Assembly: GCF_043195105.1 (NCBI RefSeq) | Contig: NZ_JBAFWO010000007.1 | Direction: 5' to 3' (one strand) | DNA from: NCEH01 sp002257205 | Lineage (GTDB): Bacteria > Pseudomonadota > Alphaproteobacteria > Rhizobiales > Xanthobacteraceae | DNA: 64,000 nucleotides | Part shown: piece by piece, positions 1 through 8,559 of the stretch | How positions within the stretch are numbered: position 1 is the stretch's first letter | How the letters are laid out: the number at the start of each line of letters is the position of its first letter | Position numbers and translations under genes: made by a program | Notes under the pieces: generated by a model | Told to the model about the DNA's origin: nothing | The model's input: the letters and a program-made list of their open reading frames with translations, nothing else | The model's database searches: none

Positions 1-185
1 ATCTGTTCGGCAAATGGTCTTTATCAAGCAGAGCTCAAATCGTTCGAAGTCGTCCCAAAGCTGGCCCCGCGCCTTTGACCGACCGGAGCCATGCAGCCAA
101 TGCCGCGGCGCCGCGCCGAAAGAGCGGGCCTGAGAGACGCCCGCTTCAGCGGACTTCGTTCGAGGTCGGCCGGGCCGGGTTTTGG
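1..185. other. Left-edge stretch with no supported gene
   Basis: This is the downstream flank of the minus-strand CHAD gene. The only plus-strand reading frame here runs on into the antisense of that gene and shows no family features, so I do not call it. No terminator or repeat is evident. Confidence 0.5.
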
Positions 186-1100
186 TCAGTCCTGCGCGAG
201 ATGGACGTGCCGACCGAATTGATGCGGCGTGCGGCGGAACAATTGTTCATGGGCCCGATGGGCACGCTTGACCAGGCGCCGCTGATACAGGCTGCCCGCA
301 TCAATCGCGAGGTCGCGCAAATCGCCCTGGGTGTCTGGCCAGCTCGCCAGATAATGCTTGAGCGTCTCGACATCCTGATAGCCGCCGAGAATCTCGCGCA
401 ATTTCTGCGCCTTCTCGGCGCGTCGCGCGCCGCGACCGCCTGAGACGGCGGCGAAAAAGGCCATCTGATAGCGGTGCGTCACCGCGCGCTTGCGCAATTC
501 GTGCAGATGCACCGGCTGGCTCCAGTCGGTGACGCGGCGCGCCAATGCATAGCCCTTGTGCAAATTGCGCGGGAGATCGGCGGTGTTCACCTGCGCGATC
601 AGGTGCGAGGCGTGGAGCGCGCGTGCCACATCCAGCCAGCGGCGCAAGGTGTCCCGATGGCCCTGCGCCTCGCGGCCATCGGAGATATCCGGTCCGATCG
701 CCTCGATGATGTGTGCGGCATCCGCCGTGTTGAGAAGATCGGCCTCCCTCAAGGCGGCGACGGCGTCCCGGCAGGCCTGGCGATCGCGCGCCGAGGACAG
801 GCCGCGCGCGGTTTCCGCGGCGAGGCGTCGGGCCTGTTTGGCCTCGCTGGTCCCGACGAGGCGCAGCAAGGCGCGATATTCCTTGATGGCTTTGCGGGCC
901 TCATGAAGCAGGATCGTGAGGCTAGGTTCCAGGAGCGCGGCATCGACCTTGGCCAATGCCTTGTCCAGAGTGTGGGCGAGCGCGCGGCGGGCATCGGACA
1001 AGGTGGGACGCTGCGGGCTCTCCCCCGAAGCACCATGCGATCTCGGCACCGCGCGCGTCTTGGCTGTTGAGTTCTGCATCATAGCGGAAACTTGCCACAT
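186..1100 (-). CDS. CHAD domain-containing protein
   Basis: A 304-residue helical protein rich in Arg, His and Ala. It carries the conserved-histidine helices expected of CHAD (conserved histidine alpha-helical) domains: the stretch LHEARKAIKEYRALLRLVG near residue 67 and HELRKRAVTHRYQM near residue 199 are the paired basic-helix signatures. CHAD proteins bind inorganic polyphosphate and often sit with polyphosphate or phosphate genes; family knowledge gives no enzymatic role. No CYTH domain is fused and none lies beside it. The gene is divergent from the TonB receptor. The start is uncertain: the ATG at 1100 has no clear ribosome-binding site, and internal ATGs at 1082 and 1079 would remove the first 6 or 7 residues. 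Confidence 0.8.
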   Translation of the reverse strand: MWQVSAMMQNSTAKTRAVPRSHGASGESPQRPTLSDARRALAHTLDKALAKVDAALLEPSLTILLHEARKAIKEYRALLRLVGTSEAKQARRLAAETARGLSSARDRQACRDAVAALREADLLNTADAAHIIEAIGPDISDGREAQGHRDTLRRWLDVARALHASHLIAQVNTADLPRNLHKGYALARRVTDWSQPVHLHELRKRAVTHRYQMAFFAAVSGGRGARRAEKAQKLREILGGYQDVETLKHYLASWPDTQGDLRDLAIDAGSLYQRRLVKRAHRAHEQLFRRTPHQFGRHVHLAQD

Positions 1101-1183
1101 ATTTCGCCACGCGTCTTCCCCGGCCCGCCTGGGGCTTTCCGAAGAGAAAGGTGGCAGCGCCAGAGCTGATTTTTGCGCATCAG

Positions 1184-1200
1184 ATTGAAATTATTCCAAT
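1184..1200. promoter_or_regulatory. Imperfect palindrome, iron-responsive operator candidate
   Basis: The sequence ATTGAAATTATTCCAAT is a near-perfect inverted repeat (ATTG.AAT.ATT.CAAT) in the AT-rich leader of the TonB receptor. Its layout, TTGAAA-N3-TTCCAA, resembles the Irr-box (ICE) pattern TTAGAA-N3-TTCTAA known from alphaproteobacteria. Irr or another Fur-family regulator is an inference from the downstream iron gene. Confidence 0.4.
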
Positions 1201-1343
1201 TAAATAAGAAACTCATTGTTTAAAACACGTCTAAATACAATGTTTCCCAGATGGATTGAAGTTAATATTCGATCTGACCTAAAAGAGGCGAAGAGAGTCC
1301 TGGATTGTGATTTTCTTAGGGCGGATTTTTAGGAGTTCTGAAG

Positions 1344-3674
1344 ATGGGTTCGGCGGGGAACTGGGGATATGTTCGCGCGTCCAAGCGTTCGGATACTAAG
1401 CGCCTAGCGCTGACCGGATCTTGGGGCGTCACGATGGGCGTGGCGACGGCTTTCGGCGGCCCCGCTTTGGCGCAGCAAGCAGCCACAAACACCGAAGTCG
1501 AACTGCCCACGGTTCAGGTTCAAGACAATACGGGCGGCTTTGTCGCTTCCACCACCGGCGTGGCGCGGCTTCCGGTGCCGATCTTCGACATGGCGCAGCA
1601 GGTGAATGTGGTCACCGAAGAGGTGATCCGCCAGCAGAACGTGACGACCCTCGATCAGGCGCTGCGCAACATTTCGGGCATCACCTTTTCCGCCGGAGAG
1701 GGCGGCCAGCAGGGCGACAATCCCATCATCCGGGGCTTCTCCTCGCGCGGCGACATCTTCCGGGACGGCATCCGCGATACCGGCTGGTACACGCGCGACA
1801 TGTTCAATATCGACGCGGTCGAGGTGTTCATGGGGCCGTCCTCATTCGCCTTCGGGCGCGGATCGACGGGCGGCGCCATCAATATGGTCTCCAAGCTGCC
1901 AAAGGATGCGACCTTCGTGGAAGGCGACGTCACCGGCTATACCAGCCAGGGCTGGCGCACCACCCTCGACGCGAACGGCAAGTATAATGACAACATCTAT
2001 GCGCGCATCAATTTGATGGCGCAGGACATCGACACTGCCGACCGCGACAATGTCAATGCCACACGCTGGGGCATCGCCCCGTCGGTGACGGTGAATCTGT
2101 CCGACCGCACGACCATGACGGCGTCTTATTATTATCAATATGAAGACGGCGTGCCGGATTATGGCGTGCCCTATCTGACAGCCCCCACCACCAGCACCTC
2201 GCCCGCTAATTTCGGCGCCAGGGTCGGCGGCTATTACGGCAATGGCCAGCCCACGACGCCGGTTCCGGTCAACCGCAGCAATTGGTACGGCATCACCAAC
2301 GGCCCGCTGCCGGATCGCGTGACCACCAACACCAATGTCGCTACCTTGCAGTTCGAGCATGAGCTGAACGATTGGGTGACGTTGTCCAACGGCACGCGCT
2401 ACACCAGCAATGACCGCCTCGCGCGCGTAACCGCGCCGCGCAGCCTTGGGACGTCCTCCAACACAGCCTTTACGTCCCCGCTGGCGGCGCAATATTACAA
2501 TTATCCGGTTTCGCTGATGACCATTGGAAGGCAGCGCTTCCAGACCGAGACCAACAACACCAATCTAACCAACATCACGGACATGGTGGCGAAGTTCAAG
2601 ACCGGCATCTTCGAGCACACCTTGAATGCAGGTCTTGAAATCGCGCATGAAACGCGCAATCAAACGCGCTACAATCTGTGCAGCCCGACCAATGTGGGGT
2701 GCCGGACCAGCCTTGCGAATCCGCTCAACGTCTCGCTGAACGGCGGCGTTGCTGGCTACACCAGCTTCATTCCCACCACCAATGATACCGACATGACAAA
2801 TGTTGGTATATATGCCGGCGATCAGGTCAAGATCGGCAAATATTGGCAGGTGATGGCGACGGGGCGCTGGGACAATGCCAATACCGAATATAATTCTTCG
2901 GCCAATGGGATCGCCGCGACGCCGCTGAACAATAGTGAGAGCCTGTTCAATTATCGCGTCGGCGCCATCTTCAGCCCGATCGAGACCGTGAACATCTATG
3001 TGACCTACGGCACGTCCTCCAATCCGTCTTCGGAATATGGCGTGCTCGACACCGGCACGGTGACCCTCGCGCCGGAAACCAACACGACGCTTGAAGGCGG
3101 TGTGAAGGCGCAGGTTCTCGATGGCCGGGTGATCCTCACGGCCTCGGCCTTCCAGACCATGAAGACCAACACCCGCGTGCCCACCGATCCCACCGCCGGC
3201 CTCCCGCCCACGGTGCTCGGTGGCGAGCAGGAAGTGCAGGGCTTTTCGCTCAGCGCCGGCGGCGCCATCACCGACAAGTGGAACCTGACGGCGAGCTACA
3301 CCTATCTTCAGTCCGAGATCCTCAGCGTCGGCCCCGGCACGCTGGCGAACCAGACGCAGGTCGGCAAGCAACTGCCCAACACGCCGCCCAACTCCTTCTC
3401 CATGTGGACCAGCTACAACATCACGCCGCAATTCATCGTGGGCGGCGGCGCGACCTATAATGACGACACCTTCGCCAATACGACCAATACGGTCTATGTG
3501 CCGTCCTATTGGGCCTTCGATGCCATGGCGAGCTATCAGTTCACCAAGAACTTCCAGCTCCAGCTGAACGTCTACAACATCACCGACGAGCTGTATTACG
3601 CTCAATATTATGGCGGCCATGCCGTGCCGGCCGCCGGCCGCTATGCCGCCCTCACCGCGCGGGCGACCTTCTGA
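1344..3674 (+). CDS. TonB-dependent catecholate-type siderophore receptor
   Basis: A 776-residue outer-membrane receptor. Residues 1-43 form an unusually long signal peptide ending PALAQ. A Ton-box-like segment (VELPTVQV) follows, then the plug domain with the receptor hallmarks PIIRGFSSRGDIFRDGIRD and VFMGPSSFAFGRGSTGGAIN, then a 22-strand-type barrel rich in aromatic-ended strands and closing in the terminal Phe of ARATF. The plug resembles the Fiu/CatecholateTonB subgroup, which imports ferric catechols and monomeric catechol siderophores. An AGGAG site lies 9 bases before the ATG. The next gene encodes PiuC/YbiX, the usual partner of Fiu-like receptors, supporting the assignment. The siderophore itself cannot be read from sequence. 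Confidence 0.92.
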   Translation: MGSAGNWGYVRASKRSDTKRLALTGSWGVTMGVATAFGGPALAQQAATNTEVELPTVQVQDNTGGFVASTTGVARLPVPIFDMAQQVNVVTEEVIRQQNVTTLDQALRNISGITFSAGEGGQQGDNPIIRGFSSRGDIFRDGIRDTGWYTRDMFNIDAVEVFMGPSSFAFGRGSTGGAINMVSKLPKDATFVEGDVTGYTSQGWRTTLDANGKYNDNIYARINLMAQDIDTADRDNVNATRWGIAPSVTVNLSDRTTMTASYYYQYEDGVPDYGVPYLTAPTTSTSPANFGARVGGYYGNGQPTTPVPVNRSNWYGITNGPLPDRVTTNTNVATLQFEHELNDWVTLSNGTRYTSNDRLARVTAPRSLGTSSNTAFTSPLAAQYYNYPVSLMTIGRQRFQTETNNTNLTNITDMVAKFKTGIFEHTLNAGLEIAHETRNQTRYNLCSPTNVGCRTSLANPLNVSLNGGVAGYTSFIPTTNDTDMTNVGIYAGDQVKIGKYWQVMATGRWDNANTEYNSSANGIAATPLNNSESLFNYRVGAIFSPIETVNIYVTYGTSSNPSSEYGVLDTGTVTLAPETNTTLEGGVKAQVLDGRVILTASAFQTMKTNTRVPTDPTAGLPPTVLGGEQEVQGFSLSAGGAITDKWNLTASYTYLQSEILSVGPGTLANQTQVGKQLPNTPPNSFSMWTSYNITPQFIVGGGATYNDDTFANTTNTVYVPSYWAFDAMASYQFTKNFQLQLNVYNITDELYYAQYYGGHAVPAAGRYAALTARATF

Positions 3675-3694
3675 CCTGAGGTCGCCTCCGCAGC

Positions 3695-3737
3695 ACCCGC
3701 ACCGCCCGGTGACCTCCGGCGGTGCGGGTCTTTTATT
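3695..3737 (+). terminator. Intrinsic terminator between the TonB receptor and piuC
   Basis: A perfect 12-bp stem (3695-3706 with 3718-3729) with an 11-base loop is followed by CTTTTATT. It lies 20 bases after the receptor stop and overlaps a GTG at 3722 that could otherwise extend piuC upstream. It can end or attenuate transcription before piuC. Confidence 0.85.
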
Positions 3738-3760
3738 GCCGCCTGCCGAGGATGCCGGCC

Positions 3761-4441
3761 ATGATGATCCATATTCCCAACGTCCTTTCGCCGGAACAGG
3801 TGGCGCGCTGCCGGGCGGTGATGGATCAAGCCGCCTGGGCCGACGGGCGCGCCACCGCCGGGTTCCAGTCGAGCGCGGTGAAGCGCAATCTGCAATTGCC
3901 GGACGGCAGCCGCGAGGCGGCGGAGCTGGGCGCCATGGTGCAGGCGGCGCTGGAGCGTTCGCCGCTCTTCATGTCGGCGGTGCTGCCGAAGCAGATCATG
4001 CCGCCCATGTTCAACCGCTATGACGCCGGCATGACCTTCGGCTCCCACGTGGACAATGCCATTCGCGCGGTCCGCGGCACCGGCATGGCCATGCGCACGG
4101 ATGTGTCCACCACGCTCTTCCTCTCCGACCCGGACGAATATGACGGCGGCGAATTGGTGGTGGAGGATACCTATGGCGCCCATGAGGTGAAATTGCCGGC
4201 GGGCGATGCCATCATCTATCCCGCGACCTCCCTGCATCATGTCACGCCGATCACGCGCGGCTCGCGCATCGGCTCGTTCTTCTGGACGCAAAGCCTGATC
4301 CGGGATGTGGGGCACCGCGCGCTGCTGTTCGACATGGATATGGCGATCATCCGCCTGAACCAGGATCATCCTGGCCATCCCTCGGCGGTGCAGCTCACCG
4401 GCGTCTATCACAATCTGCTGCGCCAATGGGCGGAGGTCTGA
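3761..4441 (+). CDS. piuC: PKHD-type Fe(II)/2-oxoglutarate dioxygenase, PiuC/YbiX family
   Basis: A 226-residue prolyl-4-hydroxylase-fold dioxygenase, matching the usual length of E. coli YbiX. The start at 3761 gives MMIHIPNVLS, which aligns with the family N-terminus; the frame opens at a GTG at 3722, but that codon lies inside a terminator. The iron facial triad is visible: HVDNA for the first His and Asp (about residues 91-93), then SLHHVTPITRGSRIG with the distal His and the 2-oxoglutarate-binding Arg. Members are iron-regulated and lie beside Fiu-type receptors, as here. The substrate is unknown; processing of an imported catechol siderophore or drug conjugate is the usual suggestion. 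Confidence 0.9.
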   Translation: MMIHIPNVLSPEQVARCRAVMDQAAWADGRATAGFQSSAVKRNLQLPDGSREAAELGAMVQAALERSPLFMSAVLPKQIMPPMFNRYDAGMTFGSHVDNAIRAVRGTGMAMRTDVSTTLFLSDPDEYDGGELVVEDTYGAHEVKLPAGDAIIYPATSLHHVTPITRGSRIGSFFWTQSLIRDVGHRALLFDMDMAIIRLNQDHPGHPSAVQLTGVYHNLLRQWAEV

Positions 4442-4602
4442 GGGGCGTCCTCGGCGAAGGTGCACCGCCGGAAAAAGGCCCCCACGCGGATGCTCGGAAA
4501 TCCCCGGGCGCTTGGCGCGAATGTCGCTTGGCGCTGCCCCTTCCTGTTGACCTTGCCCGGCCTTTTCCGTGAGATGCGGGCGAGCTTGCGGCGGGGGCGG
4601 AC

Positions 4603-5784
4603 ATGAACGGGGAGAGGCAGAGCATTCTGCGGGAGACCAGGGGCGCGCACCACCGCGTCACCTTCGCGGAGCTGTTCTTCGATCTGGTGTTCGTATTCGC
4701 GGTGACCCAGCTCTCCCACACTTTGCTGCATCATCTCGATCCCATGGGCGCCCTGCAGGTGGTGTTCCTGTTCCTTGCGGTCTGGTGGGCCTGGATCGAC
4801 ACCGCCTGGGTGACCAATTGGATCGACCCGGACAAAGCCCCCGTGCGCCTCATGCTGCTGGTGCTGATGCTGGCGGGGCTGGTGATGTCCATGTCGCTGC
4901 CGGGGGCATTCGGCGGGCTTGGGCTGGCGTTCGCCTGCGCCTATGCGCTGCTCCAGTGCGGCCGCTCGGCCTATATGGTCTATGCACTGCGCGCCGAGGC
5001 CCCCGCGCTGCGGCGCAATTTCCAGCGCATGCTGTGCTGGCACCTGCTGATCGGCGCCTTCTGGATCGCCGGCGGCCTGTCCGACGGCACGGCCCGCCTC
5101 ACATTGTGGGCCATCGCCCTGGCGCTTGAGAATTTGGCGCCCTCCCTCGGCTTCCATGTGCCCGGCCTTGGCAAGTCGCGCACCACGGAATGGACCGTGG
5201 AGGGCGGCCACATGGCGGAGCGGTGCGCTTTGTTCGTCATCATCGCGCTCGGCGAATCCATCCTGGTGACGGGCGCCACCTTCGCCGAACTGGAATGGAG
5301 CGCCCTCAATATCGGCGCCTTCCTGGTGGCGTTTCTCGGCACTGTCGCCATGTGGTGGATCTATTTCGACACCGGCGCCGAGCGCGGCAGCGCGCGGATC
5401 ACCAATTCGGATGATCCCGGCCGGCAGGCACGCCTTGCCTATACCTATCTGCACATGCTGATCGTGGCCGGCATTATCCTGTGCGCGGTGTCCGACGAGG
5501 TGCTGCTCGCCCATCCTGGCGACACCCCCGGCGCACCGGCCGCCGCCGCCATCGTCGGCGGCCCGGCGCTCTATCTGCTGGGTGTCGGCCTGTTCAAATG
5601 GCCGCTGCTGCGGCGGTTTCCGCTGTCCCATCTGGTCGGGCTCGCGCTTTTGCTGCTGTCCTGCGCGCTCATCCCCTATGCCAGCGCGCTGCTGCTCGCC
5701 GCGAGCGCGACGGTGGCGCTGTTCGCCGTGGCAGTGTGGGAAAACATTGCTTTGCGAAAGATCGGCGTGATCCCCGCGCGGTGA
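4603..5784 (+). CDS. Low temperature requirement A (LtrA) family membrane protein
   Basis: A 393-residue polytopic protein with about ten hydrophobic segments. The N-terminus carries the family signature VTFAELFFDLVFVFAVTQLS at about residues 19-38. EGGHMAERCALFVIIALGES near residue 200 is the second conserved block, with its His, Glu and Arg residues. LtrA was named for a Listeria cold-sensitive mutant and its biochemical role is unknown. It stands alone: 161 bases after piuC and 116 before the dehydratase, whose own promoter is visible in that gap. Confidence 0.88.
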   Translation: MNGERQSILRETRGAHHRVTFAELFFDLVFVFAVTQLSHTLLHHLDPMGALQVVFLFLAVWWAWIDTAWVTNWIDPDKAPVRLMLLVLMLAGLVMSMSLPGAFGGLGLAFACAYALLQCGRSAYMVYALRAEAPALRRNFQRMLCWHLLIGAFWIAGGLSDGTARLTLWAIALALENLAPSLGFHVPGLGKSRTTEWTVEGGHMAERCALFVIIALGESILVTGATFAELEWSALNIGAFLVAFLGTVAMWWIYFDTGAERGSARITNSDDPGRQARLAYTYLHMLIVAGIILCAVSDEVLLAHPGDTPGAPAAAAIVGGPALYLLGVGLFKWPLLRRFPLSHLVGLALLLLSCALIPYASALLLAASATVALFAVAVWENIALRKIGVIPAR

Positions 5785-5803
5785 AATTGGGTCCGTAAAC
5801 TCG

Positions 5804-5853
5804 TTGATTTCACCGGGGGGTGGGCGCATATATCGAAAAATCAAATCGTTTGA
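5804..5853 (+). promoter_or_regulatory. Promoter and operator of the sugar-acid operon
   Basis: TTGATT (5804-5809) is separated by 17 bases from CATATA (5827-5832), a fair sigma-70 pair. Immediately downstream TCAAATCGTTTGA (5841-5853) is a perfect 5-bp inverted repeat with a 3-base centre, placed where a repressor would block transcription. No regulator gene lies next to the operon. Confidence 0.55.
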
Positions 5854-5900
5854 AATTCCGGCCGGCGGTCCGTGCCGCGCCGGAGGGTCGGGAGACGTCG

Positions 5901-7727
5901 ATGTCGGGAAACGAAACAAGGTCGGGAGATCAACCCGAGTTGCACGGGCGCAAGCTGCGGTCTCAATTGTGGTTCGACAATCCCGACAATCCCGGCATGA
6001 CGGCGCTGTATCTGGAGCGCTATCTCAATTTCGGCCTCACCCGCGCCGAGCTGCAATCGGGCAAGCCGATCATCGGCATCGCCCAGACCGGTTCGGATCT
6101 CTCCCCCTGCAACCGCCACCATATCGAGCTGGCCAAGCGGGTGCGCGAGGGCATCGCCGCCATGGGCGGCATTCCGTTCGAATTCCCGGTGCATCCGATC
6201 CAGGAAACCGGCAAGCGCCCCACCGCCGCGCTGGATCGCAATCTCGCCTATCTCGGCCTCGTGGAAATCCTCTACGGCTATCCGCTGGACGGCGTGGTGC
6301 TCACCACCGGCTGCGACAAGACCACGCCCGCCTGCATCATGGCGGCGGCGACCGTGGACATCCCCGCCATCGTCCTGTCCGGCGGGCCGATGCTCAACGG
6401 CTGGTGGAATGGCGAGCGCACCGGCTCCGGCACCGTGGTGTGGAAGGCCCGCGCGCAGCATGCGACGGGTGAAATCGACTACGACACCTTCATGGACATC
6501 GTCGCCTCCTCGGCGCCGTCGGTCGGCCATTGCAACACCATGGGCACCGCCTCCACCATGAACGGCCTTGCCGAGGCGCTCGGCATGTCGCTGCCCGGCT
6601 GCGCCGCCATTCCCGCGCCTTATCGCGAGCGTGGGCAGATCGCCTATGAGACCGGCAAGCGCATCGTGGACATGGTGTGGGAGGATCTGCGCCCCTCCGC
6701 CATCCTCACCCGCGAGGCGTTCGAGAACGCCATTCGCGTGAATTCCGCCATCGGCGGCTCCACCAACGCGCCGATCCACCTCAACGCCATCGCGCGCCAT
6801 GTGGGCGTGAAGCTGGACGTGGACGATTGGCAGAGCGTCGGCCACAAGATCCCGCTGCTGGTGAACATGCAGCCGGCCGGCGAGTTTCTGGGCGAGGAAT
6901 TCCACCGCGCGGGCGGCATTCCCGCCGTGGTGGCGGAGCTGATCGCCAAGGGCAAGATCCACGAAGGCGCGCTCACCGTGAACGGGCGCACCATGGGCGA
7001 GAATTGCGCGGGCAAATTCTCCTGGGATCGCAGCGTGATCTATGCCTATGACGCGCCGCTGAAGGAAGATGCCGGCTTCATCGTGCTGCGCGGCAATCTG
7101 TTCGACAATGCAATCATGAAGACCAGCGTGATCTCGGACGAGTTCCGCGCCCGCTTCCTCTCCAACAATGACGACCCCGATGCGTTCGAGGGGCCGGCCA
7201 TGGTGTTCGAGGGGCCGGAGGACTACCACCACCGCATCGACGATCCCACCCTCGGCATCGATGAGCACACCTTGCTGTTCATCCGCGGCACCGGGCCCCT
7301 GGGCTATCCCGGCGGCGCGGAAGTGGTGAACATGCAGCCGCCGGCCGCGCTCATCAAGAAGGGCATTTCGGCCTTGCCCTGCATCGGCGACGGGCGCCAG
7401 TCGGGGACCTCGGGTTCGCCCTCCATCCTCAATGCCAGCCCGGAAGCGGCGGCGGGCGGCGGGCTGTCGATCCTGCGCACCGGCGACCGGGTGCGCATCG
7501 ACCTGAACAAGGGCACGGCGGATATCCTGCTGCCCGACGCGGAGCTGGCCCAGCGCCGGGCGGAGCTGGAGGCCAAGGGCGGCTTCCCGATCCCCGCCAG
7601 CCAGACCCCCTGGCAGGAAATCCAGCGCAGCATGGTGGCCCAGTTCGACGAGGGCATGGTGTTGAAGCCGGCGGTGAAATATCAACGGGTCGCCCAGACC
7701 ATGGGCGTTCCGCGCGATAATCACTAG
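5901..7727 (+). CDS. xylD: IlvD/Edd family sugar-acid dehydratase, D-xylonate dehydratase-like
   Basis: A 608-residue [Fe-S] dehydratase turning a sugar acid into its 2-keto-3-deoxy acid. The start at 5901 follows a GGGAG site; the frame is open further upstream but that would run through the promoter. The three expected cluster cysteines are present: C70 in SDLSPCN, C138 in TTGCDKTTPAC and C211 in GHCNTMGTAS. From recalled sequence the protein follows Caulobacter XylD closely along its length (NPDNPGMTALYLER, SGKPIIGIAQTGSD, ASSAPSVGHCNTMG, GDGRQSGT.GSPSILNASPE). Related dehydratases act on arabinonate, fuconate or galactonate, so the substrate is uncertain. It is first in an operon with sugar-acid dehydrogenases. 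Confidence 0.88.
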   Translation: MSGNETRSGDQPELHGRKLRSQLWFDNPDNPGMTALYLERYLNFGLTRAELQSGKPIIGIAQTGSDLSPCNRHHIELAKRVREGIAAMGGIPFEFPVHPIQETGKRPTAALDRNLAYLGLVEILYGYPLDGVVLTTGCDKTTPACIMAAATVDIPAIVLSGGPMLNGWWNGERTGSGTVVWKARAQHATGEIDYDTFMDIVASSAPSVGHCNTMGTASTMNGLAEALGMSLPGCAAIPAPYRERGQIAYETGKRIVDMVWEDLRPSAILTREAFENAIRVNSAIGGSTNAPIHLNAIARHVGVKLDVDDWQSVGHKIPLLVNMQPAGEFLGEEFHRAGGIPAVVAELIAKGKIHEGALTVNGRTMGENCAGKFSWDRSVIYAYDAPLKEDAGFIVLRGNLFDNAIMKTSVISDEFRARFLSNNDDPDAFEGPAMVFEGPEDYHHRIDDPTLGIDEHTLLFIRGTGPLGYPGGAEVVNMQPPAALIKKGISALPCIGDGRQSGTSGSPSILNASPEAAAGGGLSILRTGDRVRIDLNKGTADILLPDAELAQRRAELEAKGGFPIPASQTPWQEIQRSMVAQFDEGMVLKPAVKYQRVAQTMGVPRDNH

Positions 7728-7753
7728 CCGTCCCACCTCACTAGGCGTCCGCT

Positions 7754-8464
7754 ATGACAGAGACCGGTATCGCCGGGGGCCAGCCCCTCGGCGCGATCAT
7801 GGAAGGCGGCCCGGCGGCCCGCCCGGCGCGGGTGCCGCTGCGCGGCCGCCTGGTCCATGTGGTGCCGTTCGATCCAGCGGCCCATGCGGACGCGCTTTAC
7901 GCCGCATCCCACGGTGCCGGCGACGCGGCGCTGTGGACCTATCTGATATCGGAGGTCCAGCCCGACCCGCAGGCGTTCCGCGCCGCCTATGAGGTCTCGG
8001 CGCGGCGCGACGATCCCCTGCTGTTCGCCATTCTCGATGCCGCGAGCGGCGCGGTCCTCGGCCATGCCTCTTATATGCGCATCGAGCCGGCGCACCGGGT
8101 GATCGAGGTGGGCAACGTGCTGTTCACGCGCGCGCTCCAGCGCTCGCCCAAGGCGAGCGAGGCCATGTATCTCATGGCGCGCCACGTGTTCGAGGACCTC
8201 GGCTATCGCCGCTACGAATGGAAATGCGACGCGCTGAACGCGCCCTCGCGCCGGGCGGCGCTGCGCTTCGGCTTCACGTACGAGGGCATCTTCCGCCAGC
8301 ATATGATCGTCAAGGGCCGCAGCCGCGACACCGCCTGGTTCGCCATGCTCGATCAGGATTGGCCACGCGCGAAGGCGGCCTTCGAGGCGTGGCTGGCGCC
8401 GGAAAATTTCGGCCCCGACGGGCAACAGAAACGCAGGCTGGAGGACATCCGCGCCGCGCTGTAA
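7754..8464 (+). CDS. GNAT family N-acetyltransferase (RimJ/RimL-like)
   Basis: A 236-residue protein with the GNAT fold. The core reads HVFEDLGYRRYEWKCDALNAPSRRAALRFGF at about residues 145-180, with the Asn-x-x-Ser-Arg-x-Ala segment that binds acetyl-CoA, followed by GIFRQHMIVKGRSRDTAWFAMLDQDW, the typical RimJ/RimL-type C-terminal half. It probably acetylates an N-terminal or small-molecule amine. It lies 26 bases after the dehydratase and 95 before the SDR, so it is probably cotranscribed, yet acetylation has no obvious place in sugar-acid breakdown. Confidence 0.82.
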   Translation: MTETGIAGGQPLGAIMEGGPAARPARVPLRGRLVHVVPFDPAAHADALYAASHGAGDAALWTYLISEVQPDPQAFRAAYEVSARRDDPLLFAILDAASGAVLGHASYMRIEPAHRVIEVGNVLFTRALQRSPKASEAMYLMARHVFEDLGYRRYEWKCDALNAPSRRAALRFGFTYEGIFRQHMIVKGRSRDTAWFAMLDQDWPRAKAAFEAWLAPENFGPDGQQKRRLEDIRAAL

Positions 8465-8559
8465 CGCTCCCGCGCCCGCCCGGCGCGAGATGGATGCCGC
8501 GAGATCGGCCGGGACTTACGCCAAGAATCAAGACGCGAATCAAGCCAAGAGGAAATGCC

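Noticed and set aside
75..443. Plus-strand 122-codon frame at the left edge
   Set aside because: It runs antisense through the end of the CHAD gene and has no family features.
2565..3620. Long minus-strand frame within the TonB receptor
   Set aside because: Antisense of a clear receptor; composition is that of a high-GC shadow frame.
5841..7736. 631-codon minus-strand frame opposite the dehydratase
   Set aside because: Exact antisense of a well-supported IlvD/Edd enzyme; His/Ala/Gly-rich shadow.
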